Assembly (NCBI RefSeq): GCF_014647975.1 | Contig: NZ_BMQF01000002.1 | Span: 372,001 to 436,000, forward strand | Reading direction: 5' to 3' | Source: Streptomyces fumigatiscleroticus | GTDB lineage: Bacteria; Actinomycetota; Actinomycetes; Streptomycetales; Streptomycetaceae | DNA: 64,000 nt | Shown here: piece by piece, positions 63,434 to 64,000 of the stretch | Position numbering within the stretch: position 1 is the first letter of the stretch | Layout of the letters: every line of letters starts with the position of its first letter | The notes under the pieces: model-generated | Told to the model about the DNA's origin: nothing | The model's database searches: none | Seen by the model: only the letters and a program-made list of their open reading frames with translations | Program-made: the position numbers and the translations under genes

Positions 63434-64000
63434 TCATGTGCGGGTACCGGCCCGCCGGTCCAGTACCGCCGCCGCATGGCGTCTCCGCAACCGCGTCGGT
63501 TCCCAGGCCTCGACACCGTTGACGCGTTGCCGGCGGTGCCTCGGCTCGGCGGTCGGGGCGACCGTGCAGGAACCCTGCGGTCCGTCCTGGCAGTGCACCC
63601 GTGTCCGGCACCGGATCCGGGCGCCGGACGGCGCCTTGACCGAGTACGCGCGGCTCACGCCGTGCTCCTCGCCGGCGTCGTCGTCCGCCGGGCCGGTCTC
63701 GGGCCGGAAGCCGTCCCGGTCCCGCAGGAACGCGACGGACATGTGGAGGAGGTCCGTAGGCGGGATGCCGAAGGGATCGACGCCGCCCAGGGTGACCGTG
63801 TGGCGGGCGCGCGGGCCTCCGGTCCCACCGGTTCACCGGCCCGCCGGGCCGCCCGGGCGACGGTCGGCAGCAGTCCGGCCGACAGCGGGAGCCGGAGCGG
63901 GATCAGCAGCAGTCCGGCCGACAGCGGGAGCCGGAGCGGAATCAGCAGCACCGCGCAGCAGAGCACGAAGACCGCCGCACCCGTCGCGTCCCCCGCGGAG
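63434..64000 (-). pseudogene. Probable frameshifted membrane-protein gene, truncated by the window edge
   Basis: Two minus-strand frames look coding but do not join. Upstream, from the edge to about 63810, a frame gives hydrophobic VLCCAVLLIPLRLPLSAGLL followed by VARAARRAGEP. Downstream, to the TAG-type stop at 63434, another frame gives HTVTLGGVDPFGIPPTDLLH then MSVAFLRDRDGFRPETGPAD and an Arg-rich C-terminus. The downstream frame has a stop just before this and no good start except ATG at 63742. A single-base indel near 63800-63830, or a read error, would restore one protein. A 39-base duplication (63867-63944) lies in the hydrophobic part. Family unknown. If no indel, a separate 102-residue gene at 63434-63742 is possible. 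Confidence 0.45.
63867..63944 (-). repeat. 39-base tandem duplication
   Basis: GCAGCAGTCCGGCCGACAGC followed by GGGAGCCGGAGCGGGATCA occurs twice head to tail (63867-63905, 63906-63944) with one mismatch, duplicating LLIPLRLPLSAGL in the membrane segment. Confidence 0.9.

Overview
The window is a high-GC actinobacterial chromosome segment. GC-rich third positions, GTG/TTG starts, GGAGG ribosome sites, mycothiol-type enzymes and gene order all point to Streptomyces. From memory, mreD-mreC-mreB-ndk-folC-valS-clpX-clpP2-clpP1-tig, then rpiB, amino-acid permeases, a sodF locus, asd, pepN and malQ, follows the core region around SCO2609-SCO2650 of S. coelicolor. No integrase, intact transposon, CRISPR array or biosynthetic cluster was found.

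Layout. (1) 1-14 kb, almost all minus strand: cell-wall shape genes (mreDCB), nucleotide/folate/tRNA charging (ndk, folC, valS) and protein quality control (clpX, clpP2, clpP1, tig). (2) 14.1-14.5 kb: back-to-back tRNA-Pro(TGG) and tRNA-Gly(TCC). (3) 14.6-27 kb: membrane acyltransferase, small HD hydrolase, SpoIIE-type phosphatase, Eis-like acetyltransferase, Nei glycosylase, rpiB, permease, Ser/Thr kinase with a long Pro-rich linker, an LPXTG-type surface protein and bioY. (4) 27.6-30 kb: a second permease flanked by two 3' gene remnants, a TauD-type dioxygenase and an Fe/Mn superoxide dismutase. (5) 30-35 kb: a divergent sugar-acid/sugar cluster with two FGGY kinases, a 2-hydroxyacid dehydrogenase and a phosphatase. 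(6) 35-46 kb: mycothiol-type thioredoxin-fold reductase, first M1 aminopeptidase, AbiEi/DUF559-like protein, Tat-exported phosphoesterase, Nudix hydrolase and a large secreted subtilase. (7) 46-50.6 kb: an ECF sigma factor/anti-sigma pair with a readable ECF-type promoter, a multidomain TerD protein, and asd. (8) 50.6-58.7 kb: MFS exporter, DUF1203 protein, second M1 aminopeptidase, MarR gene with a long operator palindrome, and an FAD monooxygenase/TetR divergent pair with an ordered operator array. (9) 58.8-64 kb: malQ behind a small repeat ORF, an HNH nuclease, an MscS channel and a probably frameshifted gene at the edge.

The most unusual points are the operator arrays at 55.3 and 57.5 kb; the five-repeat C-terminus of the TerD protein next to an ECF pair; a repeat-built 61-codon ORF coupled to mreC by a GTGA overlap; a similar TTG-started repeat ORF abutting malQ; and the decayed sodF and tauD remnants around one permease. 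None is a proven new system. All calls come from reading the sequence without database searches.
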